Below are positions 49,829 through 60,451 of a stretch of DNA of 64,000 nt, piece by piece. The DNA is taken from positions 293,984-357,983 of the forward strand of contig JAEVLN010000011.1 in NCBI GenBank assembly GCA_018350325.1. The letters are read 5' to 3'. The notes below the pieces were generated by a model. It made no database searches. It saw only the letters and a list, made by a program, of their open reading frames with translations, and was not told the origin of the DNA. Both the position numbers and the translations under genes were made by a program. The stretch is from Globodera rostochiensis (taxonomy: Eukaryota; Nematoda; Chromadorea; Rhabditida; Heteroderidae). Position 1 is the first letter of the stretch; each line of letters begins with the position of its first letter.

Positions 49829-51296
49829 CTACATCGGGAATTTGATTGAAAAAAACGAAGTTCTTATAAAAATTCCCCTTTTTCGGGATAAAATTGAGCC
49901 GGATTCTAAAATTAAATAATTAAATATGTTCTTTAAAAATTAGAGTCATTTTTCTTTCCCTACCATTTAATTATTTGAATTGACTCAAAATAAAATAAAC
50001 AGGAAATAAGTAAATTACAATCAGTACTTCTCGAATGATTTTGCCTTTTAAATAGCCTATTTTCTAAACGTAATCATGTCAAGTTTATAATACAAATTAT
50101 TCAATATATTCCAACAACCAATAATATTTGTGAGGGCCTAATTTTGAAATAAATTTGTTTTACATTATTATATGTGCTTGTCCTAAAAATCCAACTGTAA
50201 AACTTCTTGCACCATAAATTTAGAAATCTTTAAAAAAAATTGTTAAAACAAAATAATAAAACTAATAATTTTTAAGGGTTGAGAATCTATATGTTAATCA
50301 ATTAACTTTATATATTTTACTGTTGATCGTACAGTATATCCGATTCTAAATGATAAATGCCACAGCTAAAAATAATATTGCAAATTTAATTGAAATCTAT
50401 ATTAATACCTTAACTATAGTTTAATAATCAAGCGCATTCAAATTCTAAAGGATCGCATAAAAACAATTAAATATTTTAATCGCAAAATAATTTTTAAAAA
50501 CATTCAAATATTTTTTGAAAAAAAAATTCTGAATTTTGATTAAAAACTAATTAACATATGCTATTCGTCACCTATAGGGAGAGAAAATGACGCGATGAGA
50601 TGAGACCAAAATCAAAACCCTTTCAAGCACTTGGATGCTTGAATGTTCTATGTATTATTGCTTCAAAAAATAAAAATATTATGGTTGGCACTTGGGATCT
50701 ATGCACGCCATTTCTAATTTTGGCTCCGCGTACAATGTCGAGAAGTCAACGGAGCATAAATTAATTAAAATATAAAAACAAAATGTCTAATCTATGGAAA
50801 TAAAATAAATTTTTATTTAGTGATTAAAATAAAAAGGCAAAACAATTTAAACCAGGATTCAAATAATTTTACAATTTCCATCAATTAAATTAAAATATTC
50901 AAATAAAAAAATAGAATAAAGACTGTAAATTAAGAAATCGCGGCAAGCGTGAAATCAAAAAATATTAAAATGAATATAATTACAATTTATCTTGCTGAGT
51001 GTGAGGGCATTTAGAAAATGTTGATAAATAAATTAAAGGTTTAAGATTGAAGCTAAACACATTTTATAACACCTTATTCTAATAAAATAAATTTTAAAGA
51101 CTTGTTGAAATGAATTATTAATATAAATAAATATTAAAAATGCTAAAAATTATTACAGTAAATAAAAACTATCTTGGATTTGGCCGGATGGATGAAAATT
51201 CTCGGTTTCCTATTGTTTAAATTCAAAACCTTGATAGATTTTTTGAATTAAACGTTTTTAATTGTTTTTCACAAATTCATTTAATGCGGTGTTTAG
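49829..51296. other. A-rich non-coding stretch
   Basis: Small islets lie near 50,565-50,630 and 50,695-50,755. No persuasive frame is seen. Confidence 0.5.
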
Positions 51297-51342
51297 ACTC
51301 GTCGTGGACCAGAAATTCACAATGAACCCGCCGACAATGGAG
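51297..51342 (+). CDS. Candidate 46-bp micro-exon
   Basis: GGTGTTTAG ends at 51296 and AATGGAG/GTGGGC marks a donor at 51343. In the phase that leaves one base before the first codon, the frame LVVDQKFTMNPPTME is open. It is very short and unrecognised. The shared 30-mer at 51,440-51,470 (see 5.7 kb) lies just downstream. Confidence 0.17.
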
Positions 51343-52559
51343 GTGGGCTGTTTTAATATTTAATTTTTGGACTCAAAATTTGAAACCTTAAATAAACTCG
51401 ATATGTTAAATTTGAGAAAAGTTGTAACCCGAAAAAACCCAAAATGGGTCCAATTTAAAAATAATTTTAAATCATGAACTATATTACCATTTGATTGTCA
51501 ATCAATTTAATATGTTTAATATTCTGAATAACAAAATTTAAAAATTTATTACACAAACTATAGAAATATAGGTCAGGAATAATTATAACTAAATCTCTAC
51601 ATACTTGAAGTTGCCTCCAGAAATGTTTTTATAAAATTCATAATAAAAATTGGGTTTTAATTTTAAATAAAGTTTATCGATGCATTAAAGAAAGTGTTAG
51701 CTATTGTAATCAAAAGAATAACATTAATGATCTTCGATTGCGCGACACGAAATACAAGATTTGGGAAAGTGAGCAGAGAGGAAGACAGAATATACATTTG
51801 TTTTAATCAAAAAAGCCAAACTGAATAAATGTTTGTAAAAATAGCCAAAAACAATTACTATTCGGTATTCTATAAAGTAATATTTATGATGCAATAAAAA
51901 AAAAATCAACAACAAACTTGTTACGATTCTGCCATTTAACAATAAAATTGTCAAAACAATAAAAAAAAAATTATTAACAACCAAATAAAAGAAATAAGTA
52001 AAATTTAAAAGAGTTGACGGCACTGCGACGTATTACGCGCCTGCAACGTGGGTGCAGCTGGATATGCCGTCCGTCGAAACTTATAATTAAATGATAATTT
52101 CTAAAATAATAATATATTATAGTAATTGATTTAAAATCATAACAAATTACAATTATAAGGTTAAAGCATAAAACCCACAACAAATATACAATTAAATTAA
52201 AAATCAAGGAAAAACTTCAATAAAAATCTTTATTTTAATTTTATTGTCCAAATGCATTAACATTTACAAAAGAAAACAGCGAACTGCCCATTAACTTTAT
52301 AAATCAAACTATTACGGTTGATTTTTTATTTAACGAAATATGAATTTTTTATTAATGCATTTTAATTACCAATTTTATAAAGTAAAAACTTCAAAAATTT
52401 GTCATTAAAACAGCACAATCAAAAAAACCCAAAGAACCAAATATCGACATATATAAATTAAGACCAAAAATGGAGAATATTTAAAGCGTTAAATAATATT
52501 ATAAATACACGATAATTTTTTTATTTATAAAAATTTCTAAAACCTTTTGCGCCGGTCAC
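51343..52559. other. AT-rich stretch with one coding-like islet
   Basis: The islet at 52,012-52,080 has an open plus-strand frame (RVDGTATYYAPATWVQLDMP) ending at TAA near 52,090. The minus strand is open too, within frames at 51,724-52,023 and 51,974-52,207. None can be preferred. The rest is A-rich. Confidence 0.35.
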
Positions 52560-52608
52560 CTTGGCAGCAACCAAGCAGACTACAGGCGGATCCTCAAGAC
52601 TTGGGGCA
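52560..52608 (-). CDS. Candidate 49-bp exon with the best splice signals in the window
   Basis: On the minus strand a long pyrimidine tract (CTTTTTGTTTTTCCATTTCC and on through TCTCTGCCAG) leads to an AG at 52609-52610. The exon then reads APSLEDPPVVCLVAAK after one leading base and ends GCCAAG/GTGACC. Both sites fit metazoan consensus well. It lies in an A-over-T block, the polarity expected if minus-strand transcription gives T-rich introns. The plus strand is also open (HLGSNQADYRRILKTWGTGR) and could instead be the coding one. No family is recognised. Confidence 0.33.
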
Positions 52609-55600
52609 CTGGCAGAGACATCAAGAATAATGAAGGGAGGAAATGGAAAAACAAAAAGAAAGATAAATACATATTGCTATTAACTCAATTTTCCAAAATT
52701 AGTAAAGCAAATTTTAGTGACTCAATTAATTTTAATTATTACCTATCTTATTCACAAAAAACATAGATTTATTTCACAGAGTAATTATAAAAAAAAATTA
52801 TACCTATCTATTTCTAGCGTTTAAAAAATTGATAATTACAAATATTGCTGACCAAAATAAAAAATACTTTAAGCAAATTGTATAAACTTTATTCTAGAAA
52901 ATAAAATTACAAAATAAATTAAAATAATAAAATACAATGAAAAAATACAAAATTAAAATTAATCAATGGGAAATAAACACTTCGGATCTAATAAAGAATA
53001 CATACAGCATTTATTGGATTTACAAATGTCTTCTCTCCCGCCCATATTTTAAAGAAATTCTAATCTACTATTTAAATCTTACATATATTTATAATTTCAT
53101 AAATGTTATAATTACACACCAAAATTGATTCACTTTCTTATCCAAACATTTAAAATTAAACTTTGAAACGCTAGACCATGAAACAATCAAACACATCAAC
53201 ATAGTCTCATATGCAATTTGATTTGAAATACATTAAAATCATTAGCAACTGTTAGATCGGCTTCGTGCTGCACCGTGTAGGCACATGGTTGTAATTCGTG
53301 GAGGGAACCAAGACAACCCATAGATGTTCACTAGTAACTTAATTTCCTAAATTGTGAACCTACTTAATAAATAATTCGCTAAAATAATTAATATTAAGGT
53401 ACCAAGCTAAAACATCAGTGATTAATAAAAAAACGAAAAGAAGAAAAAAGAAACGATAAAAGGTAGAAAAATAATCATCGATTAAAGTAAAAAACAAATA
53501 TTAATACAACAATGAATGAAGTATGAGAAAACTAAGAGGTTGGTGTATGATAAATGCAAAGCACAAGAGTTTCATCGATCATGAAACCGAAATACCGATA
53601 CCGAATACTGACTAAAATTTTGTGTTGGGAACTACAGACCAAAACATACATATTAAAAGTTCCAACCCAAAATTCAGGCTACGGAATCACCCAATCACAA
53701 TATTAAACGGAATAAACAATAAAAACAAACAAAGCCGTAGCAAATTTAAGAATTATGCTTTTCATAAGGCTCATTTAATATTCAGTTACGCAAAACAAAA
53801 GCAAAAGGTGGGCCAAAAAGATAAATAAGCGTTTAATATTAAATAAAATTTGTTATAAAAGTACAAAACAAACGGACGAAATAACAAAAATTGAGCAAAT
53901 AAATGTCGTATAAAAAAGATATAAAAATTTACAAAATGATTAATCAAAATAAAGAAAAAAGAAATAAATCAAATTGTTAAGGAAATCTAGATGTAAGCTC
54001 AACGGTCTGAAACACAAAAAAAAGGTTTAAAAACGACGAAAACAAAAATTAAACTATACCATTTGACCCACAAAAAATAAATTTTATTTTGTGAAAAGAG
54101 CACGAGAAGTAATTCACGAGCCACACAACCAACAACCAAAATCGAACCTACTTCAAGATTGTATAATCTCAATTCAGATTATCAAATAATCAAAGGTTAA
54201 AAATAAAAGTTGTTAAAAATAATCACAGTTATAAAATGAAGCAAAAGAAACAAAAAATAAATTTTTTATTATTAACATGAATTAAAAAAAGGCTTACATA
54301 AAACATTAATTTTAATAAAAAAAATAATCATTTTGATTACCAATAATCAATCACAACAAACTCGTAAATTTTAGACAAGTTGGTTCGAAAGATTCTGAAA
54401 AGATGGACATATTATAGAATGAAAACGAATATTAAGCTTAGTAAATTAAAAACTATAACGCGTGACGATCGACAAAGATAAATCAAAAGCTCCACTGGAG
54501 GCGAGTCTGCTTAAACCATTATTACTTCATATCCAGGAATATATATATTGCAAATTTTTTGAATCATATTACTCCAGTTATAATAAAAATATCATAACAA
54601 ATGTTATCATTATTATCAAATTACAGTAATAAAATAAGCAATAAAGTATATGCAAATAATGATGAGGAAGAGGCATTAAAGTTTGTTCTGACATTTTAAC
54701 CTTATTTCAAGTATTAAAAAATATTAATACAATCTAAACATAGAGTCATTTTGTTAATATAAACAATAAGATGCAATAAAATTAAAAAAATATATGCATT
54801 ATACCAACTTAACAACTACATATTATTGTCCTGAGCTGCAACAGCCGATCCAACTAATTTATAACAAATAAAATAAAGAATATAGTTTATAATTGTTAAT
54901 TCAAACAAATGTTAAGACATTGACTACAAAAGCACACGAAAAATCATGCAAAAATAATATTTAAAAAAACAAAAATTAAATAAAAAAAACAAAATCTTAA
55001 TGCATTTAAGCAATTTTCAAGGGCTATCTTTCAGCCATTAAAATGTTTATTTTTAAGGGTTTTCAACCGTATGCAGCAAAAGGTGGTAACGTTAGATTGT
55101 TTAAAAAGTTATAAATGTAGAATTAGTTTATATTAAGTATCAAGTTTTATGGCCACTCTGGTGCAGTCTAAAAATATGCGTCGACAACACCGAACACAAA
55201 TTTACCTCTGCAAGACGTTAGATTTTTAAAGATGATATTTATTGATAATGTAAATAAAACTAATTTAATCATTTTTCCACAATATTGTCAAACTTCCTAT
55301 TATTTCTTTTTTTGGTTTATTTGAAACCCTGAATAATTTTAAATTTAAATTGCTTATCTATTTTAAATTTCTTTATAGCTACTTGTAATTTTAAATAATT
55401 TTATATAAATTGATTATCAATGTTGATTTTTGTTATTTGAACTTATGTTTTTATTAATTGCAATTCATAATTTATTAATTCTTCTTTAGTCAGATATTTT
55501 AAAAGCGCAATTAGTTTCGTGTAATTGCTAAAGCCAGTCATGAAGACATTTAACAAAAATTTGTTGTTGAAATTTTAAACAATAAAAAATATAGCTATAA

Positions 55601-55742
55601 AGATGCCTGCTATTAAATTTTGAATATGTTTATATTTTTATTAAATTGTAAAAATTTAGATTTAATTGTTTGCTTAATACGTATCCTCTTTTGCTCATCG
55701 TTTTTAGAATTTATGGGAAATATTTTTTCAAAAATTGTCTAA
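52609..55742. other. A-rich non-coding stretch
   Basis: No gene is recognised. Weak islets lie near 53,250-53,325 and 55,145-55,215. The frames at 52,937-53,128 and 53,622-53,828 have AT-biased lysine/asparagine composition without motifs. Polarity switches to T-rich near 55,220. Confidence 0.45.
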
Positions 55743-55833
55743 ATGTTCTTTGACGCACTCTAATTATGTAAATTGAGAATTTACTACATCAATTTGGCAC
55801 ACTGTTGCACTTCGCTCAGACATACATCGCTAC
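55743..55833 (-). repeat. Dispersed 92-bp repeat, inverted copy
   Basis: Reverse complement of 38,205-38,300. Landmarks on this strand are ATGTTCTTTGACGCACTCT, TACATCAATTTGGCACACTG and CGCTCAGACATACATCGC. There are no flanking duplications I can define. Confidence 0.75.
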
Positions 55834-58040
55834 TCATCACGTTTATTATTGATTTATGGCACTTTTTAAAAAATTTATTTATGGGCCTTTGGCTTTAATA
55901 TAGCTTTTAGAAATCTTTAAATTTCTTATATTATCCTATTAAGCCATCCAACTTTTCTTACAACGAGGCTCCAAGCCAATCCACTGTTTAAACTGTTTAA
56001 GAAATTTATAGTTCTCGTCTCAAGGTTTGTGTAAGAAATGCCGATTTGTGTTTGACTAGATTGAGAGTATTAATATTAGAGATATATTTTATTAATTTTT
56101 TTTTAATCACATATAGATTCGTTGTTTTAACTATATTATTGTCAAAATTTTTATTTTAATATGTTTTTCTTTGATATTCATTTTTACGATGTTTATTATT
56201 TATTGATATTAAAATAAAAATTCAAAACTGCCTCAGGCACAGTGTGCTGATGCCCCGTCGTCGGAAAACACAACAAGGTAAATACGCGCTAAGGTCACTT
56301 TCTCCATCAGAAGTTTAATGCGGTATTTCATAGTCAAAAAAATGACTTGGCGCTTCTAATTGTATCCATGTTTGACTTAATATGTATTGAATGATTTTGT
56401 ACAAGTATTTGATATTCATTCTTTTTTGAATATGGTTTAAAATATCAAAGTCATCCTGTCTTTCCATTTTCACGTTGCAGTCGTTTTTTAATTAATGTAT
56501 TTTAAGAATTAAAATTAAAGTGTCTAGATATTAAAACAATTTTAATATTTGGAATCAAAAAATGTCAATATCTTTGATTTTTATTATTCTTTATTTTTAT
56601 TGAAATTTTAAAGCGGTTCCACCCCCCGCAGGCGTCTAGTTATATTATCATAAAATGCATAAATATTTTGAATTCGATTACTTATAATAAACGTTAAATT
56701 ACATTTATAAGTATTTTGGAAATTTTTAGAGCATTGTAATAGTTTTATTATTTTATACTATAAGATCATCCATAATAACAAATATTGTTAGTTTTGTTTT
56801 ATTTCAGTCATTTGCTATGGTACGCTTTATTTAAAGACATTACGCTATGTATAAAAATCTGATATACATTTATTTTGAATTTAGGCTTGATTGTTTAAAA
56901 ATATCGGATTTATACACGAAAAAAAGATTTTAAGGTTCGGAGCTTGGAATACAGGATGTAGATTAATATTTTTTTCGTTTCGGATCAACATTGCCTCAAA
57001 GTGGTTTTTATTCCATTAAAAAAGATAATGGCGGATTCAGGTGCATGTGCGTTCTGTCTAATTTGCGAGATAGGTAGAGATTCCAGTAACGCGCCAACTC
57101 ATTTTGGTGATGTATAGATTTTATATTTTATTTCGCCGAACTTATATTGCAGTCTATTGCATTGCATACAAACGTCGCATGCAGCCGTTTTGACCGCAAG
57201 ATGTAGCGTGTGTTTAATAAACCACGTGCCAGCTATTTTGATTTACACAAAAAATGCGCAATTCTGGTGAATACTTTAAAAAATATTTGTTTTTATTGGC
57301 CATTTTACTTAAATGAAACAATAATGTTTCTGAGGTTGCATTTTAGCAGAAACATTAATTTATATATTTTTTTATTTACATTTTGATTATTATTTACATA
57401 ATAGTTGAATTAATTGAATGATTACAAAAATCATTTTAAAAATCTTTTTATGTGTTTAAATTTTTTATTATTTTTGCATCTTTGTAATTTACGTAGTTAA
57501 ACTATTTTATAACTAGCTTTTATTAGCATCGCCAAATTCTTCTAAAAAAATTAAATCAAATGCTTTTCAATTTTGTTGTCTTCAAAAATTTTATTAATAA
57601 TTACAGCATATTTTAGAATTAGATATTATTTTAAATTATCTAATTCGTTTATTGCCAATTTTAAATATTTGGTAGTTTTTACTTAAGTATTAAGAATGGG
57701 TTTGTACGTGCCTTTTTACCATTTCAATATTTATATATGGATTTTATTTATTTATATGTAAAGTTTATTAAATATATTTTATCTATTTAATCATTAATAC
57801 ATCTTTTTTTTAAATATTTCAGAAGTCATTTAACATAAATTGCTTCGTAATGATTTTTTAAATTGTATATATTTCTATTTAATATACAGAACATTTGAAA
57901 TAAATACAATTTCAAAAAAGTTTAAAATACCGTATGCTTTTTATTTATTTTTTTACTTATTTAACATAAACAACAATTATCACAGAATTATCAATCGCCT
58001 TGACGAGCATTATGCTCATGAGCTGACGCATTGTTGACAG
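55834..58040. other. T-rich non-coding stretch
   Basis: Islets near 56,230-56,300, 56,615-56,640, 57,025-57,080 and 57,165-57,235 are GC-richer but give no consistent frame. No repeat beyond the 56.64-kb segment shared with 48.9 kb. Confidence 0.45.
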
Positions 58041-58122
58041 AAAATGTGGCCGGATTTCCATCCTGAAAAACGGTTGGATCCGGTACCAGTCCCGCTTGTT
58101 GCCCAGGGGCATTACAATATCA
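58041..58122 (+). CDS. Candidate 82-bp exon beside the Helitron remnant
   Basis: It is bounded by TTGTTGACAG (AG at 58039-58040) and ATCA/GTAAGT, a near-perfect donor at 58123. The plus frame KMWPDFHPEKRLDPVPVPLV continues AQGHYNIS and leaves one base over. The minus strand is also open for about 40 codons and includes LVPDPTVFQDGNPATFSVNN, which is equally protein-like and lies just downstream of the Helitron on its own strand. Helitrons are known to capture gene pieces, so this could be a captured fragment. Strand and origin are unresolved. Confidence 0.28.
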
Positions 58123-58186
58123 GTAAGTGCTTATTAAAGTTAGTAAAAATAATTCGGCATTTGAAGAATTTAAAGTTTGATAATTC

Positions 58187-60451
58187 TTAAAAATTAATAT
58201 GATTACACCAATGTCGAAGCAAAGGCAGAAGGGATAAACTGCCAACGCCATGTTTGTTGCGATTTGTACGGCTGAGAGCTCCATGCATCATACATTTTGT
58301 TACAATTTCATAAAGCTCGGGCTCGTTTTTTTCATCAGGAATTTCAGCAGATATAAATTTGTCAATTTCTTCGTTGTTACGCCATTTATCTTTTGGGTGT
58401 AATGTTATTAACAGATGTAAATGTGGAAGGCCTCTTTTTTGATATTCAATAACCCAACAATCACCAATCACTTCTCCAAAAATTTGTTTGTTTAAAATCA
58501 AATCCAATAAATGGTTTTTTTTAAGTTGGAATACACGTGATACAATATCAGGTCTGTCTGACGGAGTTTGTCCAGGTAAAAGGCATTTTAAAATATCAGG
58601 GTCGTTTGGGTTGCATGTGAATGTAACAAATAAATCTGGTTTGCCTGTTTCATTTACAATGGCCATTGCATCCATGAAATGCTCATGCATACTCCTTGGT
58701 CCTCCAGTAAAAGTAGACGGGAGGATAACTTTTTTTTGTATTTCTGCTCCACTTTTTGAAGCTCGGTTTTTTAAGAAATCTTCGACATTTGTATAATTAC
58801 TGCTACATAATTCCGCTTGATGTGTCCTTACATATTCTAATCGATCCCATTCAATTTTTGCTGCTTGGTCTACAACCCATTGCTGAAACAATTTACTTGC
58901 GTAAAAATGTGGAATAAATTTCCCATTTTCTTTAAAAAACAAATGAAATTTTGTGTAATCACAAAGCGAAATTTTTTTCCCGTTTGAATCTTTCATTCCA
59001 ATATAATATCCTTCTGTCGAAGTTGGGTAAAGCAATGGATAACACATTGGTTCAATACATTTGTCCAAAGGATAAATATCTTTTAATGTTTTTTCTCCCT
59101 TAGGATAAGCAACAATTTTAGCTGGCGGGATATCATCATTGGCATCACATACCATTATAGCACAAACTTCATTACTTTGAGGCATATTATATCTTTTTTG
59201 ATCATAATTTTCCTTTAGGCTAAAAAGTAATCTTATTTCTGACATTTTAATACCTTCATTTTGACTTTTTTCTTTTTGCTCTTCAAATACATCTTTCATT
59301 AATTGATAAGATTTTGCATATTTGTTATTTTCTCTAATGTACGCATCGATATAATTCATTATGCTTGAATTACATTCTTTGTTCTTTTCACTTCGAATGT
59401 CAACTGCCTCTTCAGAGTCTATAAAATACAACTGACCATTTGTGGGCGTTTCTTGCTCATTAACTGGCATAGCATGTGGATTGAATTTATGGTATAACTG
59501 CCCTTGTATTTTATAGCAAGGTGGTCCCGGTGTTGGAAATTTAAATTTAAAACAACTAATAGAAGCGCAAGCAAACGCACTATTGTAGCGGCGAATATTG
59601 GTGATAAAATTTTTATGATAAGGATGATCTTTATGAAAAAGAACTTTCAATTCCTCAGGGTATTCTTCTAATTTTTCTTCGAGTTTTAAAAGTTTCCCTC
59701 CTCTACAACAACTATTAAACACAAATTCGTCAGTTTTAGCTCGTTCCGATATTTCCTCAGGGAAATGCAGTGACTTACACTTTGAACATTTAAGATTAAA
59801 TTGTCCCAATTCGTAAAAGAAAGCATTTTTATGATCTCCAGCAACACTAAATAACTGATCAAAATCTCTTTTTAAGCTTTTTCGAATATTGTATTTATTT
59901 GAACGATTCGATTCTCTTTCCCTTTCCAAATCTTCATCAGTCATACGCGCTCTTTTAAAGGCATACTGAATACGGTCACAATCCACCATCCGCGCTCTTT
60001 TTAACCCTATTCGAGTTCTATTTTCTTCTCTTTCCTCTTCAGTCTCATCTTCGGTCATTTGAGCTCGTTTCAAACCAATTCGGATCCTATTCATTTCAAC
60101 TTCTCTATCTTTTTCATTAACACCCATCTTTTCTCTTTGTTTTGCTTTTCTTTCCGCTAAATGTTATCTGCTTTTATTAATACAATATCGTTGGCTAAAA
60201 GAAATATCCGAAATATCTTCAATTTCATCAAGGTTTATTAACACATCATTATTATTTTTTTTAATGTTTGTAAAATTTGTTTCTGGCCGCTTTTGTTTAC
60301 CGGAGCTTTGAACCGGTTCAATCGCTTTTATAACCGGGAGCTTTGAACCCGTTTGTCCGCTTTTTTCGGGAGCTTGTAACCCGTCAGAATCGTGCAAAGA
60401 AGTAGTAGAACACGGTGCATCAGTTGGAAATGATTGTTTATTACGAACCAT
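58187..60451 (-). pseudogene. Helitron Rep/helicase, N-terminal half, with in-frame stop and truncated 3' end
   Basis: Two frames in the same phase: MVRNKQ... (60,451-60,164, 95 codons), TAA at 60,166-60,164, 12 further open codons, then ATG 60,127 and 646 codons. In the long part there are three N-terminal repeats of the RIGLKRARM type. Then come a Cys cluster (C114-x2-C117 and CC140-141 in NSCCRGGKL), the conserved Helitron blocks NIRRYNSAFACAS, PMCYPLLYP and DLFVTFTCNP (about 498-507), and the HUH motif GLPHLHLLI with His 569 and 571. Rep of this class nicks and joins single-stranded DNA during rolling-circle transposition; a helicase domain should follow. After CMMHG (residue 616, about 58,279) the peptide leaves the family and stops 30 residues later. 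The catalytic tyrosine region and helicase are absent, so it cannot be functional. The TAA fits a CAA-to-TAA change. Confidence 0.88.

Noticed and set aside
58488..58796. 102-codon plus-strand frame
   Set aside because: Antisense shadow of the Helitron Rep domain on the minus strand.
60164..60166. TAA read as glutamine, which would suggest a ciliate-type code
   Set aside because: The remaining 646 codons use no TAA or TAG and use CAA/CAG for Gln, so a single nonsense mutation is simpler.
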